Shown here in pieces: positions 1 to 5,665 of a stretch of DNA of 36,152 nt. Every line of letters starts with the position of its first letter. The stretch's first letter is position 1. The notes beneath the pieces are model-generated. The model did not search any database and was not told the origin of the DNA. It saw only the letters and a list, made by a program, of their open reading frames with translations. Made by a program: the position numbers and the translations under genes. The stretch lies in NCBI GenBank assembly GCA_017941355.1, contig JAGAWN010000285.1, positions 1-36,152 on the forward strand. The letters are read 5' to 3'. The stretch comes from Ruminiclostridium sp. GTDB lineage: Bacteria; Bacillota; Clostridia; Oscillospirales; Ruminococcaceae.

Positions 1-656
1 ATGTCGCTTGCAAGCTCTTTTTGCTTTTCGGCAGGGAGTTTTGCTATCTCATTGGCTGTCGAGATAGATACATCGCCTTTTTCAACCGCTTCTGTAACCT
101 CCGGTACGGCATTATGCAGAACATTTTCGATTTTTCCGACCTGCGCGGGGGAGACGCTTAATGCAGTTGCTATTCTCTCACGCATACGCCCCTTGACCTT
201 GTTTCCGGTCTCTTTTTCATATGCTTCATAAGCCGCCGACAGCTCCTTGTACTGCTGCATAACATCTGCATCTGTCATCTGCCTTGCGGTAGCGTTCAGC
301 ATAATAAGATCTATTTTTGTCTCGCTGGCGCTCTTAACACCGTCAACATAGCACGGTATCATTCTTGATGTGCGTCTGCCGCTGTCAATAAGCATTTTAA
401 TAGCCTCCCGGCGACGATGACCGCTTTTAAGAATATATTTCCCGTCCGAAGAAGGAAAAACCACAAGAACGTTTTTGAGTCCCTGCCGCTCAATATCATC
501 AGCCAACTCATCTATATTGTCCAATGAATAGAAGTTATCCTCTGACGGTTCTATATCCTCAATATCAATCATCTTGATATTGTCAACATAGCTGTCATTT
601 ACAGCCGTCTGAATATCCTGTGTCAAGGAATTGTCAAATTTAAGTTTTCGTGCCAT
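1..656 (-). CDS. ParB-like partition/nuclease-fold protein, 3' end outside window
   Basis: About 218 codons are visible and the frame is open through the left edge, so the C-terminus is missing. The ATG at 656 has GGAGG seven bases upstream. The N-terminal third matches the ParB/sulfiredoxin-like fold: an IEDIEPSEDNFYSLDNIDEL stretch (about residues 33-52) and the ParB box with GHRRREA at about residues 80-86. A helix-turn-helix-like segment follows (VSPAQVGKIENVL, near residue 175). ParB proteins bind centromere-like sites and work with a ParA ATPase; a parA lies 2.5 kb upstream on the same strand, so the two probably form the element's partition or maintenance module although other genes separate them. 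It has its own promoter (698-726) and a palindromic operator candidate just upstream. A non-partition ParB-domain regulator is the main alternative. Confidence 0.85.
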   Translation of the reverse strand, partial: MARKLKFDNSLTQDIQTAVNDSYVDNIKMIDIEDIEPSEDNFYSLDNIDELADDIERQGLKNVLVVFPSSDGKYILKSGHRRREAIKMLIDSGRRTSRMIPCYVDGVKSASETKIDLIMLNATARQMTDADVMQQYKELSAAYEAYEKETGNKVKGRMRERIATALSVSPAQVGKIENVLHNAVPEVTEAVEKGDVSISTANEIAKLPAEKQKELASD

Positions 657-697
657 AATATCAACCTCCGTTCAGTCATTCTCAACTGTTTTTCTAT

Positions 698-726
698 ATT
701 ATACCACTTTAAATCCATAAAGTCAA
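698..726 (-). promoter_or_regulatory. Promoter of the ParB-like gene
   Basis: On the minus strand TTGACT (721-726) and TATAAT (698-703) are separated by exactly 17 bp, with a TGG extended -10 just before TATAAT. It lies 40-70 bp upstream of the ATG at 656. The palindrome at 740-765 ends 14 bp upstream of the -35 box. Confidence 0.85.
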
Positions 727-739
727 TACTTTTTTAGAA

Positions 740-765
740 AAAATGTGCTACATATAGCACATTTT
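740..765. promoter_or_regulatory. Palindromic operator candidate 1 (also terminator-like)
   Basis: Perfect 11-bp inverted repeat, AAAATGTGCTA and TAGCACATTTT, around a 4-bp centre CATA. The core GTGCTA-N4-TAGCAC recurs at 1187-1202 and 2965-2980. The site is centred about 60 bp upstream of the likely start of the parB transcript. Read leftward it also forms a hairpin followed by T residues, so it could terminate the gntR transcript; both roles are possible. Confidence 0.7.
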
Positions 766-783
766 AGGTCAATTTATGACATT

Positions 784-1164
784 TTATGCTGTAGCTGTTT
801 CGTTCCAAAGCTGTTTAAACATCTTTGTGGCATCTTCGGAATTTATACCGAGCCACCGCGATATTTTAATTGCTTCGCTCATGGAGTTGATAATTGAAGA
901 TCTGAAATTGTCGGCAAGCACTGCCATTACGTCCGGCACAATTCTATACCCTATACCGGGTTTGGACACTATTATATTCTTTACAACAAGCTCCTTATAA
1001 GCGTTAAGCGCCGTTATTTTTGATACGCTGTACATATCGCACACCTCATTAAGAGAGGGAAGATATTCACCGGCAGTATATTCCCCCTTTAATATTGCGT
1101 TTATAATGTCCTCAGCTATTTTTTTGTATGTCGCTATGTATGCGGCTGAACTGCTATGCGGCAT
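784..1164 (-). CDS. GntR-family transcriptional regulator (short, YtrA-like)
   Basis: 126 residues. The ATG at 1164 is chosen because AGGAGG lies eight bases upstream. Residues 8-75 form a GntR winged helix: YKKIAEDIINAILKGEYTAG, then LPSLNEVCDMYSVSKITALN, then a wing ending KPGIGYRIV. The remaining ~50 residues are mostly helical and far too short for a FadR or HutC ligand domain, which fits the YtrA subgroup. Members of that subgroup usually repress their own operon. A palindrome lies directly between the upstream terminator and this gene's Shine-Dalgarno site (1187-1202), and the same core lies upstream of the next gene, so autoregulation plus control of the parB-like gene is the likely job. 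The effector is unknown. Confidence 0.88.
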   Translation of the reverse strand: MPHSSSAAYIATYKKIAEDIINAILKGEYTAGEYLPSLNEVCDMYSVSKITALNAYKELVVKNIIVSKPGIGYRIVPDVMAVLADNFRSSIINSMSEAIKISRWLGINSEDATKMFKQLWNETATA

Positions 1165-1186
1165 AATCATTACCTCCTTTATTATC

Positions 1187-1202
1187 GTGCTATATGTAGC
1201 AC
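1187..1202. promoter_or_regulatory. Palindromic operator candidate 2, upstream of gntR
   Basis: GTGCTA-TATG-TAGCAC, 6-bp perfect arms. It lies 7 bp upstream of the Shine-Dalgarno site of the GntR-type gene and downstream of the preceding terminator, where an autorepressor would bind. Confidence 0.75.
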
Positions 1203-1209
1203 ATTTCCG

Positions 1210-1242
1210 AAAAAGAAAAGCAGGATATGTTTCAATCCTGCT
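1210..1242 (-). terminator. Rho-independent terminator of the small-gene run
   Basis: Read leftward: perfect 8-bp stem AGCAGGAT/ATCCTGCT (1219-1242) with an 8-nt loop, then TTTTCTTTTT (1210-1219). The stop codon of the 98-residue gene (1232-1234) lies in the loop. The 13-base tail CCGAAAAAGAAAA (1207-1219, plus strand) recurs exactly at the parA terminator (3138-3150). Confidence 0.85.
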
Positions 1243-1528
1243 CATCATATATATCTTGCACCCAATAGAAACCAAAATACTTGTAGTACCAATCGCTTGT
1301 CTCGTCATTTGATATATCATATTTTTCGCCGTAATACTTAATATACACAGCTTCCATTTCGTCCCATATCTCGGAATGACGGTTAAATATAAAGTCGTCC
1401 ATATTTTCGTCACAGCCGTACTTGTCCTCTGATTGCTTGATAAATTCAGCTTTTAGGGCAGGGTATTTATCCCATATTGCCGCAAGCTCGTTATAAGCAT
1501 TGTCAGGAACGCTGTTATTTTTTGTCAT
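1232..1528 (-). CDS. Hypothetical acidic protein, 98 residues
   Basis: I do not recognise the family. The start ATG at 1528 overlaps the last 14 bases of the preceding gene, so translation is probably coupled; a weak AAGGA lies 11 bases upstream. The product is strongly acidic and aromatic-rich, with many D/E and W/Y residues in the C-terminal half (SEIWDEMEAVYIKYYGEKY, then DWYYKYFGFYW), no membrane segment and no cysteine motif. It is the last gene of a six-gene run that ends in the terminator at 1210-1242. Small acidic proteins on mobile elements are sometimes DNA mimics that block host nucleases, but nothing here proves that. Confidence 0.8.
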   Translation of the reverse strand: MTKNNSVPDNAYNELAAIWDKYPALKAEFIKQSEDKYGCDENMDDFIFNRHSEIWDEMEAVYIKYYGEKYDISNDETSDWYYKYFGFYWVQDIYDEQD

Positions 1529-2228
1529 TTCCGTTACCGTCCTTAAAGCTCTCATATTCGAGTGATTCTAACGGATCGCCGGGCGCTCCGCAGAATGGTT
1601 CGTCGTATTCGGATTCGGAATTGTTATTCCTGTCCATAATACTTCGATATTCTTCAAATTCATGTACCAGTCCGGCTTTGAATACAACATCCCAAAGAGC
1701 CGTGTAACGCTCGCATATCATCTGTTTTTCGCGCTCACATATCATCTGATTTTTTGGCGACGAAAAATCGTCTTTAATTGTTTTTCTTCCTTCATTATAA
1801 AGGCTTTTAAACAAAATGTGTTTAACGGTTTTATCCATATCCTGTGACGGTTCTTTTATTTTCCCTTCAAATACTTCTTTAATATTCGGATAAACAGTAC
1901 CGTCTTTAAGGGACTGCTGCGCTTTCATATATCCCTCATAGCTATGCAGTCCATCAATGCTATGACCGTTATTGTAAGCTGTATTGATTATAGTTCTCAT
2001 ACAGTCAGGACAAAGATCCAAGAAATAGGATATGTCTGCGCCCTCTATTTCCTCTTGATACGGATCGGCGCAAACCAAACATATACCGTTTACGCTTTCT
2101 TGCCATTTGCCTTTGTCGCCGCCGTATCCATTAAAACGTGCTGATACTGCATCATAGTCGGGATTTTCGCAAATCTCATTGTAGTAATAATAAATCTTAT
2201 TACATATTGCGCATCTATGTATTGTCAT
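1515..2228 (-). CDS. Hypothetical protein with cysteine-pair (zinc-ribbon-like) N-terminus
   Basis: 237 residues; AGGAGG lies eight bases before the ATG at 2228, overlapping the last two Gly codons of the gene upstream. Three cysteine pairs in the first 80 residues (CAIC at 6-9, CLVC near 50, CPDC near 74) suggest zinc binding. The middle is charged and helical; it contains a short direct repeat MICERE/MICERY. The C-terminus is acidic (SESEYDEPFCGAPGDPLESL). No known family is recognised. Position inside a tightly spaced run on a mobile element suggests an accessory role in the element rather than host metabolism. The next gene starts inside its 3' end. Confidence 0.82.
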   Translation of the reverse strand: MTIHRCAICNKIYYYYNEICENPDYDAVSARFNGYGGDKGKWQESVNGICLVCADPYQEEIEGADISYFLDLCPDCMRTIINTAYNNGHSIDGLHSYEGYMKAQQSLKDGTVYPNIKEVFEGKIKEPSQDMDKTVKHILFKSLYNEGRKTIKDDFSSPKNQMICEREKQMICERYTALWDVVFKAGLVHEFEEYRSIMDRNNNSESEYDEPFCGAPGDPLESLEYESFKDGNGNDKK

Positions 2229-2232
2229 TTTA

Positions 2233-2520
2233 TTAACCTCCTATCTTCCGGCAGAACTCGTTCCAAGCTTCTGCTGCCTGTTCTTGAGTGTCGTATCTTG
2301 CAAAATAACCTATGCTGTTTTCTTTGTATTTAACTTTGAAGCCTGTACCGTCGTACCATGCTTTATTCATTGCTTCTATGTCCATTACCGAGGGTTCAAG
2401 GTCACAGCCAAAGATAATGCCACATTTTACACAACATACGGAATATGCGGCTCTAAAATCAGCCATTGTTTGCATCTCGCCGCCGCAGTTTATACAGTTA
2501 CATAATTTGATTTTGCTCAT
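2233..2520 (-). CDS. Lar-like zinc-ribbon protein
   Basis: 95 residues; GGAGG lies six bases before the ATG at 2520. The layout is that of the Lar (restriction alleviation) family of small phage and mobile-element proteins: an N-terminal CNCINCGGE knuckle (residues 7-15), a second knuckle VCCVKCG about 15 residues later, and the typical C-terminal AAEAWNEF helix. The classical Lar protein of the Rac prophage modulates host type I restriction; most family members are untested. The insertion between second knuckle and C-terminal helix is longer than in the shortest members. It overlaps the 3' end of the preceding gene by 23 bases and ends 4 bases before the next, which implies one transcript. 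The family assignment is by motif only. Confidence 0.75.
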   Translation of the reverse strand: MSKIKLCNCINCGGEMQTMADFRAAYSVCCVKCGIIFGCDLEPSVMDIEAMNKAWYDGTGFKVKYKENSIGYFARYDTQEQAAEAWNEFCRKIGG

Positions 2521-2806
2521 ATAGTTCCTCCATAAGTTGGGACATTGATATTTTTAGATACCTATAATCCAGTTCAAGATATATCTGCTCTCTGATTGAA
2601 GATATACAGAGATAGGTTATATCAACCTTTATGTATTGAGACTGTCGGCTGCCGTGATATATTTCAATAACAGCATACTCTTTACCGTCCCTTATATTAT
2701 ACCAAAGGTTGACGATCCGTCCGCTGTCCCAGTAAACTTTTTGTAAACTCTCAATAAAATCCGAGCTTTCAACGAAGCGTTTACGTTGCATTTGTGCCGC
2801 TGTCAT
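2498..2806 (-). CDS. Hypothetical protein, 102 residues
   Basis: Family not recognised. The ATG at 2806 follows the stop codon of the 36-residue peptide gene by five bases with no good Shine-Dalgarno site, so it is probably translated by reinitiation; an in-frame TTG at 2836 is an alternative. The sequence alternates strands and helices with many aromatics (KVYWDSGRIVNLWYNIRDGK, then YAVIEIYHG). There are no transmembrane segments and only one cysteine. The stop lies 23 bases inside the Lar-like gene. Its role is unknown beyond membership of the element's small-gene run. Confidence 0.75.
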   Translation of the reverse strand: MTAAQMQRKRFVESSDFIESLQKVYWDSGRIVNLWYNIRDGKEYAVIEIYHGSRQSQYIKVDITYLCISSIREQIYLELDYRYLKISMSQLMEELYEQNQIM

Positions 2807-2811
2807 AATGC

Positions 2812-2922
2812 TTAAATATCTACACAGTCTTTGCAAGGATATTCATAAAATTTATAATTACTATATTTACAAGTAAAACATGGTCTTACAAAATGACCAA
2901 ACAAATCTGTATAGCCTTTCAT
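2812..2922 (-). CDS. 36-residue CxxC/CxxC zinc-knuckle microprotein
   Basis: A short gene of 37 codons, easily missed. GGAGG (2934-2938) lies 11 bases before the ATG, inside the last codons of the 66-residue membrane-protein gene, and the stop is followed after five bases by the next start. The peptide begins MKGYTDLFGHFVRPCFTC and ends YEYPCKDCVDI: two CxxC pairs separated by 12 residues, which could bind one zinc ion. Support for reality is the Shine-Dalgarno site, the precise fit in the otherwise empty gap between neighbours, and the paired cysteines. Function is unknown. Confidence 0.65.
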   Translation of the reverse strand: MKGYTDLFGHFVRPCFTCKYSNYKFYEYPCKDCVDI

Positions 2923-2927
2923 GTAAT

Positions 2928-3128
2928 TCAGCACCTCCGCTTCTCAATATTTAACCGAGAAATTGTGCTATATGTAGCACGTTTGTGATTGGCTGCATAA
3001 CGCAGGAACCGCTTAATGTGCCTTTTAATAACCTTTTCGGCATAATCCAAGATCGTGCCTATAGCTATTAACAGCACTCCGGCTCCTGCCATAAGGCTTA
3101 TTATAATAAGAGACTGATATAAATTCAT
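2928..3128 (-). CDS. Small single-pass membrane protein, 66 residues
   Basis: The ATG at 3128 has GGGAGG five bases upstream. Residues 5-27 are a clear transmembrane helix (SLIIISLMAGAGVLLIAIGT) followed by a very basic tail (KVIKRHIKRFLRYAANHKR), which predicts a short outer N-terminus and a positively charged cytoplasmic C-terminus. Operator candidate 3 is embedded in its 3' coding part, where it encodes RATYST. It is the first gene after the parA terminator and the first of the six-gene run. No family is recognised; similar small membrane proteins on conjugative or phage-like elements have varied roles. Confidence 0.75.
   Translation of the reverse strand: MNLYQSLIIISLMAGAGVLLIAIGTILDYAEKVIKRHIKRFLRYAANHKRATYSTISRLNIEKRRC
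2965..2980. promoter_or_regulatory. Palindromic operator candidate 3, inside a coding region
   Basis: GTGCTA-TATG-TAGCAC, the same 16-bp sequence as site 2, base for base. It lies inside the 3' end of the 66-residue membrane-protein gene and 43 bp upstream of the 36-residue gene. A bound regulator here could block an internal promoter or stall transcription. Confidence 0.65.
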
Positions 3129-3140
3129 TTTGTCCTCCCG

Positions 3141-3170
3141 AAAAAGAAAATGCCCCATATTGCAGGGGCA
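3141..3170 (-). terminator. Terminator downstream of parA
   Basis: Read leftward: 6-bp stem TGCCCC/GGGGCA (3151-3170) with an 8-nt loop, then TTTTCTTTTT (3141-3150). It separates parA (stop 3179-3181) from the 66-residue gene, whose Shine-Dalgarno site follows immediately, so some read-through is likely needed to express the small genes unless they have their own promoter. Confidence 0.75.
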
Positions 3171-3178
3171 AATCTCAA

Positions 3179-3970
3179 TCACGCTTGTTTCCTTTCTAAA
3201 TCTGTAAACTCGCCGCAAATCCGCGCTATCTCATCAGCAAGCTGATCGTAACACTCAGCCGCTGCGGTCCATTCCATATACTCTTTGGCAGTCAGACGGT
3301 AGCTCAGACTGTTCTTAATAACACGGCTTTGAGGTATTACCGTTTGGAGCATTTTGCCGCCGAGCTGTTTTCTTATCATTTCCAACATTTCAAAATCGGC
3401 AGGGCATTCACGGTCAAACTTTGAAGCAAAGCACCCACCAAAGCGACAGCCGCACTCGGATATTACCGATGTAACATTCGGTACCCCTTGAATAGCAAAT
3501 GCACTCAATTCAATCGGAACGAATACCACATCACATACAGACAGTATCGTTTTGGTTATAGAATTGAGGGCAGGGGGAAGATCGACAAGAATATAATCGT
3601 ACTTCTTTCCTGCGTACCAAGAATAATACCATTCCTTGCGGAGCTTCTCACAATTGCCTATTTGTGTGTTGAGCGGTAACTGCTCAAATTTTGAAACAGC
3701 GTCATTCATACGATGATCCGACACAACGATGTCTATTTTGTCATATCGGGTATGGCTTACAGCGCTTGTAACAGACACAGGCGCGACTGTAAGCGCATTG
3801 ACTATAGTGTTTTTCGGTTGATCGTCGGCAAAGAAGCGACTGCTGTTGCCCTGACCGTCGCAGTCGATGACAAGCACCTCTCCGAGTTTAGCCATTGAGT
3901 AAGCAAGGTTGATGACCGAAGTGGTCTTGCCGACACCGCCTTTGTTGTTGAATAAAGCAATCATTTTCAT
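3179..3970 (-). CDS. parA: ParA-family ATPase
   Basis: 263 residues. The ATG at 3970 is preceded by GAAGG at six bases; the second Met (residue 3) is a weaker alternative. Residues 8-17 carry the deviant Walker A box NKGGVGKTT, residues 35-39 the DCDGQ switch, and residues 124-134 the Walker B YDYILVDLPPAL. This is the MinD/ParA deviant Walker class, which forms ATP sandwich dimers on DNA and moves cargo bound to ParB. Length is typical of the short, HTH-less type Ib and chromosomal ParAs. A ParB-like gene lies downstream on the same strand. Partition genes on an integrated element suggest a circular form that must be kept during division. A half operator (TAGCAC, 3996-4001) lies just upstream. 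Confidence 0.92.
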   Translation of the reverse strand: MKMIALFNNKGGVGKTTSVINLAYSMAKLGEVLVIDCDGQGNSSRFFADDQPKNTIVNALTVAPVSVTSAVSHTRYDKIDIVVSDHRMNDAVSKFEQLPLNTQIGNCEKLRKEWYYSWYAGKKYDYILVDLPPALNSITKTILSVCDVVFVPIELSAFAIQGVPNVTSVISECGCRFGGCFASKFDRECPADFEMLEMIRKQLGGKMLQTVIPQSRVIKNSLSYRLTAKEYMEWTAAAECYDQLADEIARICGEFTDLERKQA

Positions 3971-4025
3971 ATTATGCCTTCTTTCCGCACATTTAGTGCT
4001 ATAAATTATTCTGCCTTCATTAAAA

Positions 4026-4145
4026 AATGCACGAAAAAAGGACGGCGAAGGCATCTACCGTCCTCCGGGGAGCTACCCCGTCGTGCATTGTCTGTATATT
4101 GTTAAAGCTCTGACGAGCTATTAACCTAAATTGCGAGAGTGCAAT
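4026..4145. other. Structured non-coding region between integrase and parA
   Basis: Four nested or adjacent inverted repeats fill this gap. An outer 8-bp stem AATGCACG/CGTGCATT (4026-4033 with 4082-4089) encloses two hairpins, AGGACGG/CCGTCCT and CGGGG/CCCCG (4066-4080), giving a three-way-junction layout. Two more hairpins follow: GTTAAAGCTC with its complement bearing one bulge (4101-4125), and ATTGC/GCAAT (4130-4145). This is more structure than one terminator needs. Confidence 0.6.
4034..4064 (-). terminator. Terminator between integrase and parA
   Basis: Read leftward: 7-bp perfect stem AGGACGG/CCGTCCT (4039-4064), a 12-nt loop, then TTTTT (4034-4038). It would end integrase transcripts. 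The hairpin is itself one arm of the larger structure at 4026-4089. Confidence 0.75.
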
Positions 4146-4170
4146 AATCACCGACCTTAACAAATATCTT

Positions 4171-5226
4171 TTATTTCTTTTTCAATATTTCCGAGAATGA
4201 ATCGTTTACCTGTTTTGCAATTTTTGTCTGCTCACTTTTAAATGTATGCTGATATACATTCTTTAACATATATGTTGTGCTTTGACCGAGCCTTTCCATA
4301 GCATATTTGTCGGGAATACCCTTCAAAAGCATTACGGAAGCATTCGCGTGTCGAAGTTCGTGCATTTTATAGGGAGGAAGCCCCTCTCTTTCAAGTTCGC
4401 GTTTAAACGCTCTTAAAACCGATGACGGGTAACGATACGGACTGATGTATTTATCGTTTCTTTCAGCGGCATCGAGCTTGTCTTTAAGATACTGCGGAAT
4501 ATCGGGTATAACTCGATTCCCCGCAAATGATTTAGCACGTTCCTTCCTGACCAACTTGTGGTTTTCGCCCGGAACGTGCGCTGCGTGTATATGTATGTCG
4601 TTCTCGCGGTAATCAGCCCAACACAAAGCGGCTATTTCAGACTGTCTCAATCCGAGCATAAGCGCCAGTAAGACCGGGATCTCAATCTTTTTGCCTTCAA
4701 TCACCTTAAAAATAGCCGCCATATCCTGCTCATCGGGTATATTGTATTCCGGCTTTTCTTTCGGCTTAAGAAGGATACTCTTAAAATCAAGAAAATGTTT
4801 GTTCTGCCTGAGAACCGCAGTTATCAATCCGAATTGATTACGAATTGATTTGGATTTATAATGCAATGCATTGTTATTAGCCCACTGTTGAAGCAATAAC
4901 TCGTTGATCTGCGGTACAGGAACATTTTTTATCATGTCAAAGGCGTTTCTCTGCGCTATCCTGTATCCGCGAACGGTAGAAGGGGAGAGTATATTACATT
5001 TACTGTTGATATACTGATCTACAGCTTCATCAAAAGTCAAACATATTGCCAACCCTTCGTCAGCCTTGTGAGTCAGACCGTAGTACTTGAAATCCAGCGC
5101 ATTCCTTTCAGCTTCCTCCTTTGTAGGCGCTGTAAAGCTGTTATAGATCCTTTTACCGTTACTGTCAAGCCCGGCATATTGAAGAACTCTCCAATTCCCC
5201 GATGATAACTTTTTGGCTTTTGCCAT
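4171..5226 (-). CDS. int: Tyrosine recombinase/integrase of the mobile element
   Basis: 351 residues from the ATG at 5226 (AGGAAG eight bases upstream; the GTG at 5235 is too close to it). The N-terminal ~55 residues resemble an arm-binding domain (NWRVLQYAGLDSNGKRIYNS), a SAM-like core-binding domain covers about 60-150, and the catalytic domain 165-345. Catalytic residues visible: Arg194 (LGLRQSEIAAL), His289 and Arg292 (HELRH), and Tyr325 (KNVYQH). The conserved second histidine of LGHSS is a glutamine (LGQS, Gln315). Such integrases insert circular elements at tRNA genes; the 3' remnant of tRNA-Ser lies 265 bp upstream, as expected for its attachment site. The cited family pattern is established; the specific target is inferred from context. 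Confidence 0.93.
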   Translation of the reverse strand: MAKAKKLSSGNWRVLQYAGLDSNGKRIYNSFTAPTKEEAERNALDFKYYGLTHKADEGLAICLTFDEAVDQYINSKCNILSPSTVRGYRIAQRNAFDMIKNVPVPQINELLLQQWANNNALHYKSKSIRNQFGLITAVLRQNKHFLDFKSILLKPKEKPEYNIPDEQDMAAIFKVIEGKKIEIPVLLALMLGLRQSEIAALCWADYRENDIHIHAAHVPGENHKLVRKERAKSFAGNRVIPDIPQYLKDKLDAAERNDKYISPYRYPSSVLRAFKRELEREGLPPYKMHELRHANASVMLLKGIPDKYAMERLGQSTTYMLKNVYQHTFKSEQTKIAKQVNDSFSEILKKK

Positions 5227-5316
5227 TTGTACCACTTCCTTTTTAAAAATATCATATAAGATATTTTATAATTCAGCGCTACAAAATGCAACAAATTATA
5301 AATTGTATCTCTTGAA

Positions 5317-5360
5317 AATTCACAAATCATCAATAATAAGCGAAACTATATTTGTGAATT
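5317..5360. repeat. Inverted repeat near the element end
   Basis: AATTCACAAAT (5317-5327) and ATTTGTGAATT (5350-5360) are perfect 11-bp complements, 22 bp apart, in the AT-rich DNA between the integrase gene and the att site. Possible integrase arm-type or excisionase binding sites, or an operator of the integrase gene. No more can be said from one copy. Confidence 0.55.
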
Positions 5361-5384
5361 CTATACAACAAAAGAATAATATTA

Positions 5385-5413
5385 TTGACAAAATTATCGT
5401 ACTGTTATATAAT
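5385..5413 (+). promoter_or_regulatory. Outward-facing consensus promoter at the element end
   Basis: TTGACA (5385-5390), 17-bp spacer, TATAAT (5408-5413): both hexamers are perfect. It points away from the integrase, across the tRNA-Ser remnant. In the integrated state it transcribes only into the terminator array; after excision it would read across attP into the other end of the element. Confidence 0.8.
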
Positions 5414-5490
5414 ATATAAACAGCACAATAGCTTATCACATGGTATTTTACGACTGTTTTATGTTTACCGAGACGGATTGGCGAGGTTTT

Positions 5491-5518
5491 GGGGGTTCGA
5501 ATCCCTCCTTCTCCGCCA
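5491..5518 (+). other. 3' remnant of tRNA-Ser: attachment site (attR), element boundary
   Basis: Bases 5491-5518 form a T arm (GGGGG-TTCGAAT-CCCTC), the 3' acceptor strand CTTCTCC, discriminator G and CCA, as in bacterial tRNA-Ser. The matching 5' strand GGAGAAG and the D and anticodon arms are absent upstream, so this is not a complete gene. With the integrase next door it is the right attachment site of an element inserted at the 3' end of a tRNA-Ser gene. The intact gene should lie at the other end, left of the window. The exact crossover within these 28 bases cannot be told. Confidence 0.8.
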
Positions 5519-5535
5519 CGGCATTCGCCGTTTAT

Positions 5536-5568
5536 CCGTCTGTTACTTTTGTGACAGACGGTATTTTT
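5536..5568 (+). terminator. Terminator in tandem unit 1
   Basis: 11-bp stem CCGTCTGTTAC/GTGACAGACGG (one G-T pair) with a TTTT loop, then TATTTTT. It lies 18 bp after the tRNA CCA end. The stem sequence differs from the other units while pairing is kept. Confidence 0.85.
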
Positions 5569-5633
5569 CTGCCCCGCTGTCCGGAGTTCAGATATACTTT
5601 TGTAACGCAATCACACGGCATTCGCCGTTTATC

Positions 5634-5665
5634 CGCCCGTTGCTATTCAGTAACGGGCGTTTTTT
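5634..5665 (+). terminator. Terminator in tandem unit 2 (copies in units 3-5)
   Basis: 10-bp stem CGCCCGTTGC/GTAACGGGCG with loop TATTCA and a TTTTTT tail. Units 4 and 5 carry nearly the same hairpin (second arm ends GGGCA); unit 3 has a weaker version with mismatches (GTAGCGGACA). Confidence 0.85.

Noticed and set aside
1232-1528. Toxin-antitoxin pair with the 237-residue gene
   Set aside because: Overlapping order alone is not enough; neither protein shows a toxin or antitoxin motif.
5425-5518. Complete tRNA-Ser gene
   Set aside because: The 5' acceptor strand GGAGAAG, D arm and anticodon arm are missing; only T arm and 3' acceptor strand remain.
1-5518. Prophage
   Set aside because: No capsid, portal, terminase, tail or lysis genes in the visible part; parA, parB and an integrase fit an integrative plasmid or conjugative element equally or better. 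The rest of the element is outside the window.
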